A stretch of 64,000 bases of DNA from Metabacillus bambusae. GTDB lineage: Bacteria > Bacillota > Bacilli > Bacillales > Bacillaceae. This document shows positions 36,074-44,450 of the stretch, piece after piece. Every line of letters begins with the position of its first letter. The first letter of the stretch is position 1. Where the stretch lies: NCBI RefSeq assembly GCF_017497975.1, contig NZ_JAGDEL010000002.1:372001-436000 (forward strand), read 5' to 3'. The notes below the pieces were generated by a model. It did not search any database. It saw only the letters and a list, made by a program, of their open reading frames with translations, and was not told where the DNA came from. A program made the translations under genes and the position numbers.

Positions 36074-36269
36074 TTGATGTTAACTCCTTCCAAATTTCAT
36101 TTTCTTTAAAATCGTTTTCTTTGACTCCTTCCTAACCACAGGAAAAACTTGTCATATATGGTTAGTTACTACAGTCACTATTTTAATAACAAAAAGTGGA
36201 AGAGTTAAATGACTTAAGGTGTAAAACCTTCTAAGTCTTAAGCCGTATATTAGAAATGAAGCACCAAAA

Positions 36270-36435
36270 GAACAAAAGCGCAAGCGACTTGAACAGCCTC
36301 GGGCAAATAAGACGCTTAAGAATAGAAGGTGTTCTTTACCTTCAATTCTTAAGTGGCTTAGACCCAAGAGGGGCTAAGCGCTGGAGCTGGATGCCTAGCG
36401 CTTACCCCCAGTACTAGAATTTTATAATTTCCTAG
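36270..36435. repeat. 165-bp intergenic repeat, copy 2
   Basis: Close copy of 4201-4366, from AACAAAAGCGCAAGCG to AGAATTTTATAATTTCCTAG, again ending just before a terminator. It fills the gap between the RND gene and the acetyltransferase; nothing else was recognised in 36074-36269. Confidence 0.75.
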
Positions 36436-36440
36436 ACAAT

Positions 36441-36466
36441 AAAAAGACAGACCATTACGTCTGCCT
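36441..36466 (-). terminator. Terminator after the acetyltransferase gene
   Basis: AGGCAGAC/GTCTGTCT stem followed on the minus strand by TTTTTA. Confidence 0.75.
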
Positions 36467-36502
36467 CATTTCTTATACCTTATTAAGTTGGAATTTTTTA
36501 GT

Positions 36503-36907
36503 TTATCTTTTTCTTGCAATTTTAAAGCCATTGTCAATTTCATTGAAGCCGATTCGTGGATAATATTCCATTGCTTCTTGTGATGCCAATAATAATAATG
36601 CTACTTCTTCTCCTAATTCATCCTTTAACAAGGCAATAAGTTCTTTACCAATCCCATTTTTCTGATAGTTTTTATCAACTGCTAAGTCAGATAAATAGCA
36701 GCAATAGCTAAAATCCGTAATCGCTCTGGCAATACCAACTAAATTATTTCCATCCCATGCTGAAATGAGGATGTCTGCGTGATCAATCATTCGTTCAAGT
36801 CGTGGTAGATCATCCACTGGCCGTTTTATTCCAGATGCTCTGAAAACCGATGATAATTCCTCAGCGTTTATTTCCGCATTAACTTTATACGTTATTTGTA
36901 GAGTCAT
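36503..36907 (-). CDS. GNAT N-acetyltransferase
   Basis: 134 residues, one GNAT domain. CYLSDLAVDKNYQKNGIGKELIALLKDEL (about 70-98) holds the acetyl-CoA pyrophosphate loop QKNGIGK, followed by LLLASQEAMEYYPRIGFNEID. The N-terminal part ELSSVFRASGIKRPVDDLPR resembles the YkwB/PaiA-like small acetyltransferases. Substrate unknown. ATG follows GAAGGAG. Monocistronic with its own terminator. Confidence 0.8.
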   Translation of the reverse strand: MTLQITYKVNAEINAEELSSVFRASGIKRPVDDLPRLERMIDHADILISAWDGNNLVGIARAITDFSYCCYLSDLAVDKNYQKNGIGKELIALLKDELGEEVALLLLASQEAMEYYPRIGFNEIDNGFKIARKR

Positions 36908-37005
36908 AGTTATTCTCCTTCTAAAATGTATTTAATACAGGAATCTGTAACTAATCGTACTAAAATATATAGTATTTACTTAGAAAAATTGCGAAAAAAA
37001 AATAG

Positions 37006-37067
37006 ACCTCTAAACTCATAGAAAAGTATTCCTTTTGTATGAATACATGCTAAGCATTTGAGGTCAA
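37006..37067 (-). terminator. Terminator after the PfpI-family gene
   Basis: GACCTC...GAGGTC closes a long hairpin and is followed on the minus strand by nine T. Confidence 0.5.
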
Positions 37068-37096
37068 AATTATCGTATTTATGTCAACTTCTTTTA

Positions 37097-37621
37097 TTAC
37101 TTTCCTTCAAAAACTTCAATAAAAGCTTTCATATAATCGGGAAGATCTGGTGGACGTCTACTTGAAATCAGATGACCGTCGACAACAACCGCTTCATCTA
37201 GCCACTTAGCTCCTGCATTCTCCATATCATCACGAATTCCAGGTGTGCTTGTTACTGTTTTACCATTTAATATTTTAGCAGAGATTAAAACCCATCCTGC
37301 ATGACAGATTTGACCGATTGGTTTCTTTTTCTCTTCCATATGTTGAACAATGTCAATTACCTCTTGAAACCTGCGAAGCTTATCAGGAGCCCACCCTCCT
37401 GGAACTAGCAAGGCATCATATACACTCGGGTCAATATCTTGAAAAGCATAATCAGATGTAGCTGGTACACCATATTTCCCTTTATATGTATACCCTGCAT
37501 CTTCTCCAGCTAAATCAACGATTGCACCTTCTTCACGTAAACGATGGATCGGATACCACAACTCTAAATCTTCAAAATCCTCATGAACGAAGCTTAATAC
37601 CTTTTTACCTACTAATTTCAT
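37097..37621 (-). CDS. DJ-1/PfpI family protein
   Basis: 174 residues, normal for PfpI/YfkM type. The nucleophile elbow GQICHAGWVLIS carries the reactive Cys (about residue 104) followed by His. DALLVPGGWAPDKLRR and the ending SSRRPPDLPDYMKAFIEVF are family features. Members act as stress-related amidases, deglycases or chaperones; the exact activity is disputed for the family. Single gene with ribosome site GGGAGGGA. Confidence 0.85.
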   Translation of the reverse strand: MKLVGKKVLSFVHEDFEDLELWYPIHRLREEGAIVDLAGEDAGYTYKGKYGVPATSDYAFQDIDPSVYDALLVPGGWAPDKLRRFQEVIDIVQHMEEKKKPIGQICHAGWVLISAKILNGKTVTSTPGIRDDMENAGAKWLDEAVVVDGHLISSRRPPDLPDYMKAFIEVFEGK

Positions 37622-37820
37622 TTAATTCCCTCCCTTTAAATTTTCTTTAATCTTAACTTAACCCATGTAGCCGGGAAATACAAATTGTTTGAATATAATC
37701 ACTATGCCATTATTACCACAATTAAAAACGAAGGAAAAACAGATTCCCAGTAAAAGCCAGTGTTGTTCCCTTTTCTTTTTTCTACTAAAAAGCCATAAAG
37801 GTCATTTTCAACCTCTATGG

Positions 37821-38765
37821 CTAATATTCCATTTCAACTAATAAACTTGCAGTATGCTCGTCAGTTATTAATACGTTTGCATACTTGCCTTTTAATGCAC
37901 CATATATGGCTTCAAGTTTTTTCGGTCCACCCGCAACAAGGATCGATTTCTCCTTTTTAGCTAGTTCATGGAGCTCAATTCCAATCGTGCGGTTATTTAA
38001 ATTCTCTACACAAATTTCCCCATTTTTATCAAAAAATCTTGAACATATTTCACCAGCTGCTTTAGATTGGATTAAGTGTTTATCTTCTTCTGAGAAATAT
38101 TCTGCTTGTAATAAAACCGAATCAACTACAGGAGTTCCGACACTAAAAATAGCAATGTTTGCTTGTTTACCTAAGTTAAGAATTTTTCGGATATGTCGAT
38201 CAGCTTCTATCGCTTGCTTCACTACAATATGGTCAACAATTGCTGGTAGCGGTAACAAAAAGGTTTGTGTATGAAATGCTTCACCGAATAAATGAATAAT
38301 TTCAGAGGCGTAGGTCTTTGTTTCTGAATGACTCACCCCACCATTTAACTGAACAACTGTTGTATGACTAATTGGCTTTGGTTTTAGCTTTGTAGCTAGC
38401 TCATAAACAGTGGTTCCCCAGGATGTTGCAATGACATCATGATCTTTAACAACTTTATTTAAATAGCTTGCTGCTGTCTCTCCTAAATGCCGTTTAATTA
38501 ACGTATTGTCATACTCTGAAACTGAGGCAACTACAACTTCCTTCAAGCCAAACTTATCCTTTAACCGTTCAGTTAATAGCTCGCCTGCTTCAACAGGATT
38601 ATGAATCTTTATCTCGACAATACCAGAATCCTTTGCTTGCTTTAATAATCTTGAAACAGTTGGTCTTGACACATCTAATTTTTTTGCAATCTCTTGCTGG
38701 CTATAATCTAATTGGTAGTAGAGCCTTGCGACTTCAATTATTTTATTAAGCTTGTCTTTTTCCAT
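37821..38765 (-). CDS. SorC/DeoR-type sugar-binding transcriptional regulator
   Basis: 314 residues. N-terminal helix-turn-helix YYQLDYSQQEIAKKLDVSRPTVSRLLKQA (about 15-43), then a sugar-phosphate sensing domain (GLKEVVVASV, ATSWGTTVYELATKL, VVQLNGGVSHSETKTYASEI, AIFSVGTP, NLNNRTIGIELHEL, ILVAGGPKKLEAIYGALKGK). Sequence and length match Bacillus DeoR, the deoxyribonucleoside regulator. The dra-nupC-pdp operon it would control is not here, and transketolase is the nearest gene. A regulator of another pentose-phosphate pathway is equally possible. Confidence 0.8.
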   Translation of the reverse strand: MEKDKLNKIIEVARLYYQLDYSQQEIAKKLDVSRPTVSRLLKQAKDSGIVEIKIHNPVEAGELLTERLKDKFGLKEVVVASVSEYDNTLIKRHLGETAASYLNKVVKDHDVIATSWGTTVYELATKLKPKPISHTTVVQLNGGVSHSETKTYASEIIHLFGEAFHTQTFLLPLPAIVDHIVVKQAIEADRHIRKILNLGKQANIAIFSVGTPVVDSVLLQAEYFSEEDKHLIQSKAAGEICSRFFDKNGEICVENLNNRTIGIELHELAKKEKSILVAGGPKKLEAIYGALKGKYANVLITDEHTASLLVEMEY

Positions 38766-38813
38766 TTATACAGCACCTAAATCGTGATAATTTGATTGAC
38801 TCTTTTTAAAAAT

Positions 38814-38926
38814 GGCTCTGTTAAACTTGGTTGTTGATTTCCGCTGCAGGCATTCGCTTTCCGCGGGCGGATATGTGAGCCTCCAATCAACAAAGTTCAA
38901 AAATCAACAGTATGCTTTACAGAGCC
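38814..38926. mobile_element. 113-bp MITE with 8-bp target duplication
   Basis: Ends GGCTCTGTTAAA and, in reverse, GGCTCTGTAAAG. It is flanked by perfect 8-bp repeats TTAAAAAT (38806-38813 and 38927-38934). The interior CTTTCCGCGGGCGG and TGAGCCTCC is shared with the 219-bp MITE. Non-coding. Confidence 0.85.
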
Positions 38927-38930
38927 TTAA

Positions 38931-38974
38931 AAATAAAAGAGAGAGGCTGACAAAATTACATATACGTCAGCCTC
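38931..38974 (-). terminator. Terminator after transketolase
   Basis: GAGGCTGACG/GTCAGCCTC stem followed on the minus strand by TCTCTTTTATTTTT. Confidence 0.8.
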
Positions 38975-38987
38975 CTTAATATTCCTA

Positions 38988-41000
38988 TTATGCTTCAATA
39001 AGTTTCTTCACACGTGCAACAACGTTCTCAACAGTAAAGCCGTATTCAGCTAAAATTCTACCTTCTGGAGCAGACGCACCAAAGGTATTAATCGCTAAGA
39101 TATCGCCTTCGTCACCTGTGTAACGGTCCCATCCAAGTGGAGAAGCCATTTCGATTGCTAGACGTTTCTTCACTTCTTTAGGAAGAACAGAACGTTTGTA
39201 TTCATCTGACTGAGCTTCAAAACGATTCCATGCTGGCATACTTACAACAGCCGCTTCAATTCCTTCTTCAGCTAATACAGCTTGAGCTTCAACAGCAAGG
39301 CCAACCTCTGAACCTGATGCTAATAGAAGAACATCTGCAGTTTCTTTTGCTGCAGGCGAGATTACGTACGCACCTTTTTGAACACCTTCATAGGCAGTTT
39401 CTTTTGTATTTTTTATTGTTTTTAAGTTTTGACGAGTTAAAACAAGTGCAGTTGGAGTTGATGTTGATTCAATTGCAGTTTTCCAAGCTGCAGCCGTTTC
39501 GTTACCATCTGCAGGACGAACTACAGATAGATTAGGCATTGCACGCAATGATGCAAGCTGTTCGATTGGCTCATGTGTCGGTCCATCTTCACCAACAGCA
39601 ATACTATCATGTGTAAAGACATATGTTACAGGTAAATTCATTAACGCTGCTAAACGAATAGCTGGGCGTAAGTAATCAGAGAATACAAAGAATGTACCAC
39701 CAAATGCATGTAGACCGCCATGTAATGCCATACCATTTAAAGCAGCACCCATCGCAAATTCACGTACACCGAACCAAATGTTACGTCCACCGTAATTCGC
39801 ACTTGAGAAATCTCCAGCACCACTAATTGTTGTTTTATTAGAACCAGCTAAATCTGCTGAACCACCGAAGAATGATGGAAGGTTTTTCGCAATCCCATTT
39901 AATACTTCCCCAGAAGATGCACGTGAAGCAAGACTTGTACCTTCCTCATACACTGGAATATCCTTGTCCCAACCTTCTGGAAGCTCACCGCTAATTGCAG
40001 TTTTGAATTGTGTTGCAAGCTCTGGAAAATCTTTTTCATAAGCTGCTACTAATTCATTCCACTCGTTTTCTTTCGCTGCTCCTGCTTCTTTAACAGTTTT
40101 GTTAAAGTGATCATATACTTCACTTGGAACATGGAAATCTTCTTCAAATGTCCAGTTATACGCTTCTTTTGTTAATTTGATTTCTTCTGCACCAAGTGGA
40201 GAACCATGTGAAGCAGATTTACCAGATTTATTAGGAGAACCGTATCCAATTGTTGTTCTTACTTCGATTAATGTTGGACGATCTAAGTCTTGTTTCGACT
40301 GTTCAATTGCATTTGAAATTTCGTTCAGATCATTTCCGTCTTCAACACGAATGACTTGCCATCCTTGTGCAGTAAAACGTTGCTCAACATTTTCAGAGAA
40401 TGATTTGTGTAAATCTCCATCTAATGAAATGTCATTTGAATCATAAAGAACAACAAGACGGCCTAATTTTAAATGAGCTGCTAAAGAAGCCGCTTCTGAA
40501 GAAATACCTTCCATTAAGTCTCCATCACCACAAATTGCATATGTGAAGTGATCAACAACATTATAAGATGGCTTGTTATAAGTTTCTGCCAAATGACGCT
40601 CAGCCATTGCCATTCCAACTGCCATTGCAATTCCTTGTCCTAATGGACCAGTTGTTGCATCAACACCTGCAGTGTGACCGTACTCTGGGTGACCTGGAGT
40701 TTTACTTCCCCATTGTCTAAACGATTTTAAATCGTCAATCGTTAAGTCATGACCAGTTAAATGTAGTAAGCTGTATAAAAGCATTGATCCATGACCAGCA
40801 GAAAGAACAAAACGATCACGATTAAACCAGTTTGGATTTGATGGGCTGATATTCATAAATTTCGTCCAAAGAGTATAAGCCATTGGTGCAGCACCCATCG
40901 GCATTCCAGGATGTCCTGAATTTGCTTTTTCAATTGCATCAATAGATAATGTACGAATTGTTTCAATTGATAATTTTTCTGTTTGTGTTAATTCACTCAT
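38988..41000 (-). CDS. tkt: Transketolase
   Basis: 670 residues, full length. The thiamine diphosphate motif starts [13 protein letters not shown] (about 155) and ends [44 protein letters not shown] and the C-terminal [20 protein letters not shown] are characteristic. It transfers two-carbon units between sugar phosphates in the non-oxidative pentose phosphate pathway, needed to metabolise xylulose-5-phosphate. ATG follows GGAGGTTACAAAATA. No aldolase gene is adjacent; the gene downstream on the DNA is a MITE, and upstream on the same strand lies the phosphofructokinase-like gene. Confidence 0.97.
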   Translation of the reverse strand: MSELTQTEKLSIETIRTLSIDAIEKANSGHPGMPMGAAPMAYTLWTKFMNISPSNPNWFNRDRFVLSAGHGSMLLYSLLHLTGHDLTIDDLKSFRQWGSKTPGHPEYGHTAGVDATTGPLGQGIAMAVGMAMAERHLAETYNKPSYNVVDHFTYAICGDGDLMEGISSEAASLAAHLKLGRLVVLYDSNDISLDGDLHKSFSENVEQRFTAQGWQVIRVEDGNDLNEISNAIEQSKQDLDRPTLIEVRTTIGYGSPNKSGKSASHGSPLGAEEIKLTKEAYNWTFEEDFHVPSEVYDHFNKTVKEAGAAKENEWNELVAAYEKDFPELATQFKTAISGELPEGWDKDIPVYEEGTSLASRASSGEVLNGIAKNLPSFFGGSADLAGSNKTTISGAGDFSSANYGGRNIWFGVREFAMGAALNGMALHGGLHAFGGTFFVFSDYLRPAIRLAALMNLPVTYVFTHDSIAVGEDGPTHEPIEQLASLRAMPNLSVVRPADGNETAAAWKTAIESTSTPTALVLTRQNLKTIKNTKETAYEGVQKGAYVISPAAKETADVLLLASGSEVGLAVEAQAVLAEEGIEAAVVSMPAWNRFEAQSDEYKRSVLPKEVKKRLAIEMASPLGWDRYTGDEGDILAINTFGASAPEGRILAEYGFTVENVVARVKKLIEA

Positions 41001-41161
41001 TATTTTGTAACCTCCGAGATTTTATTTATTTGTGTATACAAATTCGTATTACTTACACTACCTTCTTCTCCAAGCCCTCTCCAATGGCGCGAGCGAACGG
41101 AGCAAGCTCTAAATAATTTATTGAAAACAACCTAGTCTAATTTCTAGATAGGATAGTTATT

Positions 41162-42046
41162 CTAATAATTTAGTGCTGTTCCGACCCCATTTCCTTTAAA
41201 CAAAACTTGATTGTCTTGAATAAATAATTGACCTGAAGGCTGATCAGATAAGCTCCAATCAACTACAGCTTTTTTCAATTGATTCGCAATAAGTCGGTCT
41301 AATGCAGTAGGATATGGTCCTCCGCATTGGGATTCATCGATCTCAACAATTTTCCAATCAAGATCAAATTCTTCAAAGTGTACTTCTAAGTTAACTGGAT
41401 CCACTGAGTGGTCCATCAATAAGAAAGTATACCCCTCTTTATTCGCTTCTTTCTTCCTAATATGCTGTTTTATGTGAGCAATTTCTTCCTCGTTAGCATT
41501 TGTCACAACTTCTGCTTCAACTGCTAATGCTGAATTTAGCAATAAGTTGGATGAGCCAAATCCAGGTATTTGCACATTAAATACTCTCACTTTTCCATAT
41601 GATAATGAACTAGCAGTATCTCTAACACTTTCGATATTTTTAACAATAGAGTTTAATGCCGTATCATAACCTAAGGTTAATTGCGATCCATCTACATTGT
41701 TAAAAATACTTACTGGTACGTGTAATTGCTTCGTTGAAGATTGATTGATTTCAACTTCACTTCCACCCAATAAAATAATTTTATCCAATTTTGATAGCTT
41801 ATCTGCTATTTCTGAAGATCGTTCATTCCAAATTTCAATAGGAAAACTACTTAATACACAACTATCTGATCCTAAATTTGCTGTTTTGCCATGGTTTTTT
41901 AATTCTCTAAGTTCTATATCTTTTGACGTTCGATTGCATTCGATTGCATATATCGTTTTCTCTTGTCTGGATAGTCCTTCTATAAGGGTACGAACGATCT
42001 GAGCTGTACCTGCTGAAGCCCAACCAAAATGAACTACACCTATCAT
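41162..42046 (-). CDS. Phosphofructokinase-like pseudoenzyme
   Basis: 294 residues. The fold signature is clear: MIGVVHFGWASAGTAQIVRTLIEG at the start, TLGYDTALNSIVKNIESVRDTAS in the middle (PFK: [22 protein letters not shown]), and GGPYPTALDRLIANQL near the end (PFK: GGSPTAYDRVLASRL). The key residues are gone: the ATP loop GGDGS reads GGSEV, the catalytic TIDND reads SIFNN so the base Asp127 is Phe, and the MGR of the fructose-6-phosphate site is replaced. It cannot be an ordinary 6-phosphofructokinase and is probably a regulatory or binding protein. Its neighbour is transketolase, 161 bp away. ATG follows AAGGGGG. Confidence 0.7.
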   Translation of the reverse strand: MIGVVHFGWASAGTAQIVRTLIEGLSRQEKTIYAIECNRTSKDIELRELKNHGKTANLGSDSCVLSSFPIEIWNERSSEIADKLSKLDKIILLGGSEVEINQSSTKQLHVPVSIFNNVDGSQLTLGYDTALNSIVKNIESVRDTASSLSYGKVRVFNVQIPGFGSSNLLLNSALAVEAEVVTNANEEEIAHIKQHIRKKEANKEGYTFLLMDHSVDPVNLEVHFEEFDLDWKIVEIDESQCGGPYPTALDRLIANQLKKAVVDWSLSDQPSGQLFIQDNQVLFKGNGVGTALNY

Positions 42047-42200
42047 CTACGTTACCCCCTTTAGAAAGAAATTTCGTTCACTACTCACTGAACATTTGTT
42101 ACATTGATTAGTATACATGATATGAAGAAAAAGATAAATACATAAAAACACTAATTTTCAAAAAACTTATCTACGATTAGGAGATTTACATGCTGAACAC

Positions 42201-42235
42201 AAAGAACGACCACACATTTTGTTGTGGTCGTTCTT
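42201..42235 (-). terminator. Terminator after the HisK_N kinase gene
   Basis: AAGAACGACCACA pairs with TGTGGTCGTTCTT; very strong stem, followed by TGTG rather than a pure T-run. Confidence 0.7.
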
Positions 42236-42272
42236 ATTATAAGCATGTTCGCCATTTACTATTAATATTAAA

Positions 42273-43400
42273 TCACACCATTGGTAATCTAATAATAAAT
42301 GACGTAGACTCTTGATTTGATTCACAGTTTATCAAGCCTTTATGCTTTTCAATTAGTGTTTTACATACGTATAGTCCTATACCAGTACCTAAACTTTTCG
42401 TCGTATAAAATGGTTCAAATATAGCCTCCTTCATTTCAACAGGAATTTCAGGACCATTATTAGTGATTGTAAATACAATTGATTCTTGTTTATTTTCACA
42501 AGAAATTGTCAATTTACGGTTAGATGACCTATGCTTTAATGCATCTATTGAATTTAAGATGATATTAACTAGAACTTGTTTTACTTCATCTTTTACTGCG
42601 ATAATTTTACAGGTTGAATCTATGTTTGTTTTTACGTCCACATCTCCATCAACAATACTCGGGTATAAAAATGAAAGTATATCGTTAAATAAGTCTTCCA
42701 TTTTGATTTCTTCTTGATGTTTATCAACAATCTCAAGTCTAGACGCATGTAGGAATTGTGTAATCCTAAATTTTAACTGATCAAGTTCATGCTCTATTGT
42801 TTCCATGTATTTAAGAGAGGGGTTTTCCATCTTTAAAAGCTTAATAAAGCCTATTACTGATGTTAGAGGATTTCTAAACTCATGAACAAAGCTAGAGGAC
42901 ATTTGACCAAGGAGGGATAATCGATCCTTGTGAGATTGGTTGATAAATACCACCTTTTCCTTTAAATCTAAATCTTTTAATTCTGTGTACCTTGTTACCG
43001 CATGGAAGCAAAAGCGATCAAAATGTAAATTAATATTATCAATGATAGGTTGTAAATCTAAAATTGATATACCTGATTTAGTTACGTATTTTATGACTGC
43101 ACTTCTTCCTAAATTAACATTATAGACAAATTCCCCAATGTTGCTATTACTTAAAGCACGCTCCTTTGCTACCTTATAAGCAAGCTCTTTTACTTCTTCG
43201 TCCAAAACAGATTGTGTAATTGATCGTTTTATTAACATATACATTTGGTAACCATTTTGCGTGACATTTTCCTTATAACTATCTTCTTCATGTATGATGA
43301 TACTTTCTTTCCATAATGTAAGAAAAGCTTCTTCAGCCTCTTCAAGAAATTGAATCAATTTTTCTTTTGTTGAAGCCACAGATTCTGATGCTAAATTCAA
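42273..43400 (-). CDS. Soluble histidine kinase with HisK_N sensor domain
   Basis: 375 residues; the likely TTG start follows GTGGTGG. No membrane helix. The N-terminal 150 residues are helical and resemble the HisK_N (globin-like, fatty-acid or heme-related) sensor found in Bacillus sporulation kinases such as BA2291 of Bacillus anthracis. The phosphorylated His lies in SFVHEFRNPLTSVIGFIKLL (about residue 187), and the ATPase in NIILNSIDALKHR, GTGIGLYVCKTLI. Orphan kinase: no response regulator adjacent. It may feed or drain the Spo0 phosphorelay, which is inference. Confidence 0.75.
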   Translation of the reverse strand: MNLASESVASTKEKLIQFLEEAEEAFLTLWKESIIIHEEDSYKENVTQNGYQMYMLIKRSITQSVLDEEVKELAYKVAKERALSNSNIGEFVYNVNLGRSAVIKYVTKSGISILDLQPIIDNINLHFDRFCFHAVTRYTELKDLDLKEKVVFINQSHKDRLSLLGQMSSSFVHEFRNPLTSVIGFIKLLKMENPSLKYMETIEHELDQLKFRITQFLHASRLEIVDKHQEEIKMEDLFNDILSFLYPSIVDGDVDVKTNIDSTCKIIAVKDEVKQVLVNIILNSIDALKHRSSNRKLTISCENKQESIVFTITNNGPEIPVEMKEAIFEPFYTTKSLGTGIGLYVCKTLIEKHKGLINCESNQESTSFIIRLPMV

Positions 43401-43555
43401 ATAATACCACCACTTTCATTGTTTCAGATAATTTAGTATTAAATTTAGACAAAACTTGATAAAAACCTTCTTTATTTTTTTGAATTTCATATTTATTTTT
43501 CGAAAAATATATTTTATATTACAACTGACTAAAACTAAACGGTAATTAATTCCAT

Positions 43556-43721
43556 GAACAAAAGCGCAAGCGTCTTGATCAGCCTAAGGCAAATAAGATG
43601 ATTTAGAATAGAAGGCGTTCTTTGCCTTCAATTCTAAATTAGCTTATTGACCTCGAGGAGCTAGGTGCTGGAGCTGGATGTCGTACGCTTATCCACAGTT
43701 CAAGAATTTTATAATTTCCTT
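43556..43721. repeat. 165-bp intergenic repeat, copy 3
   Basis: Diverged copy of 4201-4366. It starts GAACAAAAGCGCAAGCG and ends CAAGAATTTTATAATTTCCTT. Substitutions in the inner stem are compensated on both sides (TTAGAATAGAAGG and CCTTCAATTCTAA), supporting a conserved fold. The sequence 43401-43555 has nothing recognisable. Confidence 0.75.
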
Positions 43722-43726
43722 AACGA

Positions 43727-43764
43727 CAAAAAAAGTGTTAGCCCTATTTAGTGAGCTAACACTT
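43727..43764 (-). terminator. Terminator after the ECF transporter operon
   Basis: AAGTGTTAGC/GCTAACACTT stem followed on the minus strand by TTTTTTTGTCG. Confidence 0.85.
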
Positions 43765-44450
43765 TATCCATCTAATAAACCATATTTTTTTCTAAAGCGC
43801 TGTAAAATCTTGATCCAGCTGTTTGCAAAAACGATTAAGAAAAATACATTAGATAGCGCGTGTGCTAAGTCAAAATAAATGCTTGCTCCATAATACGCGA
43901 TAATTTCGGCAAATTTAACTTGATCACCTAAACTGACAATGTACCATAAATTCATTACCCAACCGAATAATATCCCACTGAAAAACCCAAATATAATCCT
44001 ACCAAATGACCGCTTTATCAACCAAGTATGTCGTAAAAAACCGGCAAATAATCCAATCATTCCCCATGCATACATTTGCCAAGGAGTCCATGGTCCCTGA
44101 CCTAAAAACAGATTTGAAACTAGTGCAGCAAGTGCTCCTACAACAAATCCACTTTCCGCTCCAAAAGCGATACCTGTAACAATAATAACAAAGGTTGTCG
44201 GCTGGACACTTGGGATTGATGCAAAAGGGACACGGCTAACTGCTGCAATCGCCGCTAATACTGCAAGAATAACTAGCTCTCGACCAGCAACCTTTCTCCT
44301 CTCAAAGCGAATGATAAAAGGGACAAAGGTCAATGTCATAAACAACAAACTTACTAGTAAAAAATGTTTGTTAGCAATTAGTGGTGTGGCAACTAAAATT
44401 ACACTAAATAAGACAACTATAGATAAAAGGATTACTCGTGAACGCGCCAA
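43764..44450 (-). CDS. ECF transporter substrate-binding (S) component, probably for cobalamin
   Basis: 228 residues with about six membrane helices. The pattern AAIAAVSRVPFASIPSVQPTTFVIIVTGIAFGAESGFVVGALAALVSNLF, with Gly-rich helix packing and FLGQGPWTPWQMYAWGMIG, is that of S components near the cobalamin/CbrT and cobinamide group. It captures the vitamin and hands it to the EcfAA-T motor. It overlaps the ATPase gene by 19 bp. The operon begins with a cobalamin riboswitch, so cobalamin is the expected substrate; this is context-based. It is the last gene of the operon. Confidence 0.8.
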   Translation of the reverse strand: MARSRVILLSIVVLFSVILVATPLIANKHFLLVSLLFMTLTFVPFIIRFERRKVAGRELVILAVLAAIAAVSRVPFASIPSVQPTTFVIIVTGIAFGAESGFVVGALAALVSNLFLGQGPWTPWQMYAWGMIGLFAGFLRHTWLIKRSFGRIIFGFFSGILFGWVMNLWYIVSLGDQVKFAEIIAYYGASIYFDLAHALSNVFFLIVFANSWIKILQRFRKKYGLLDG

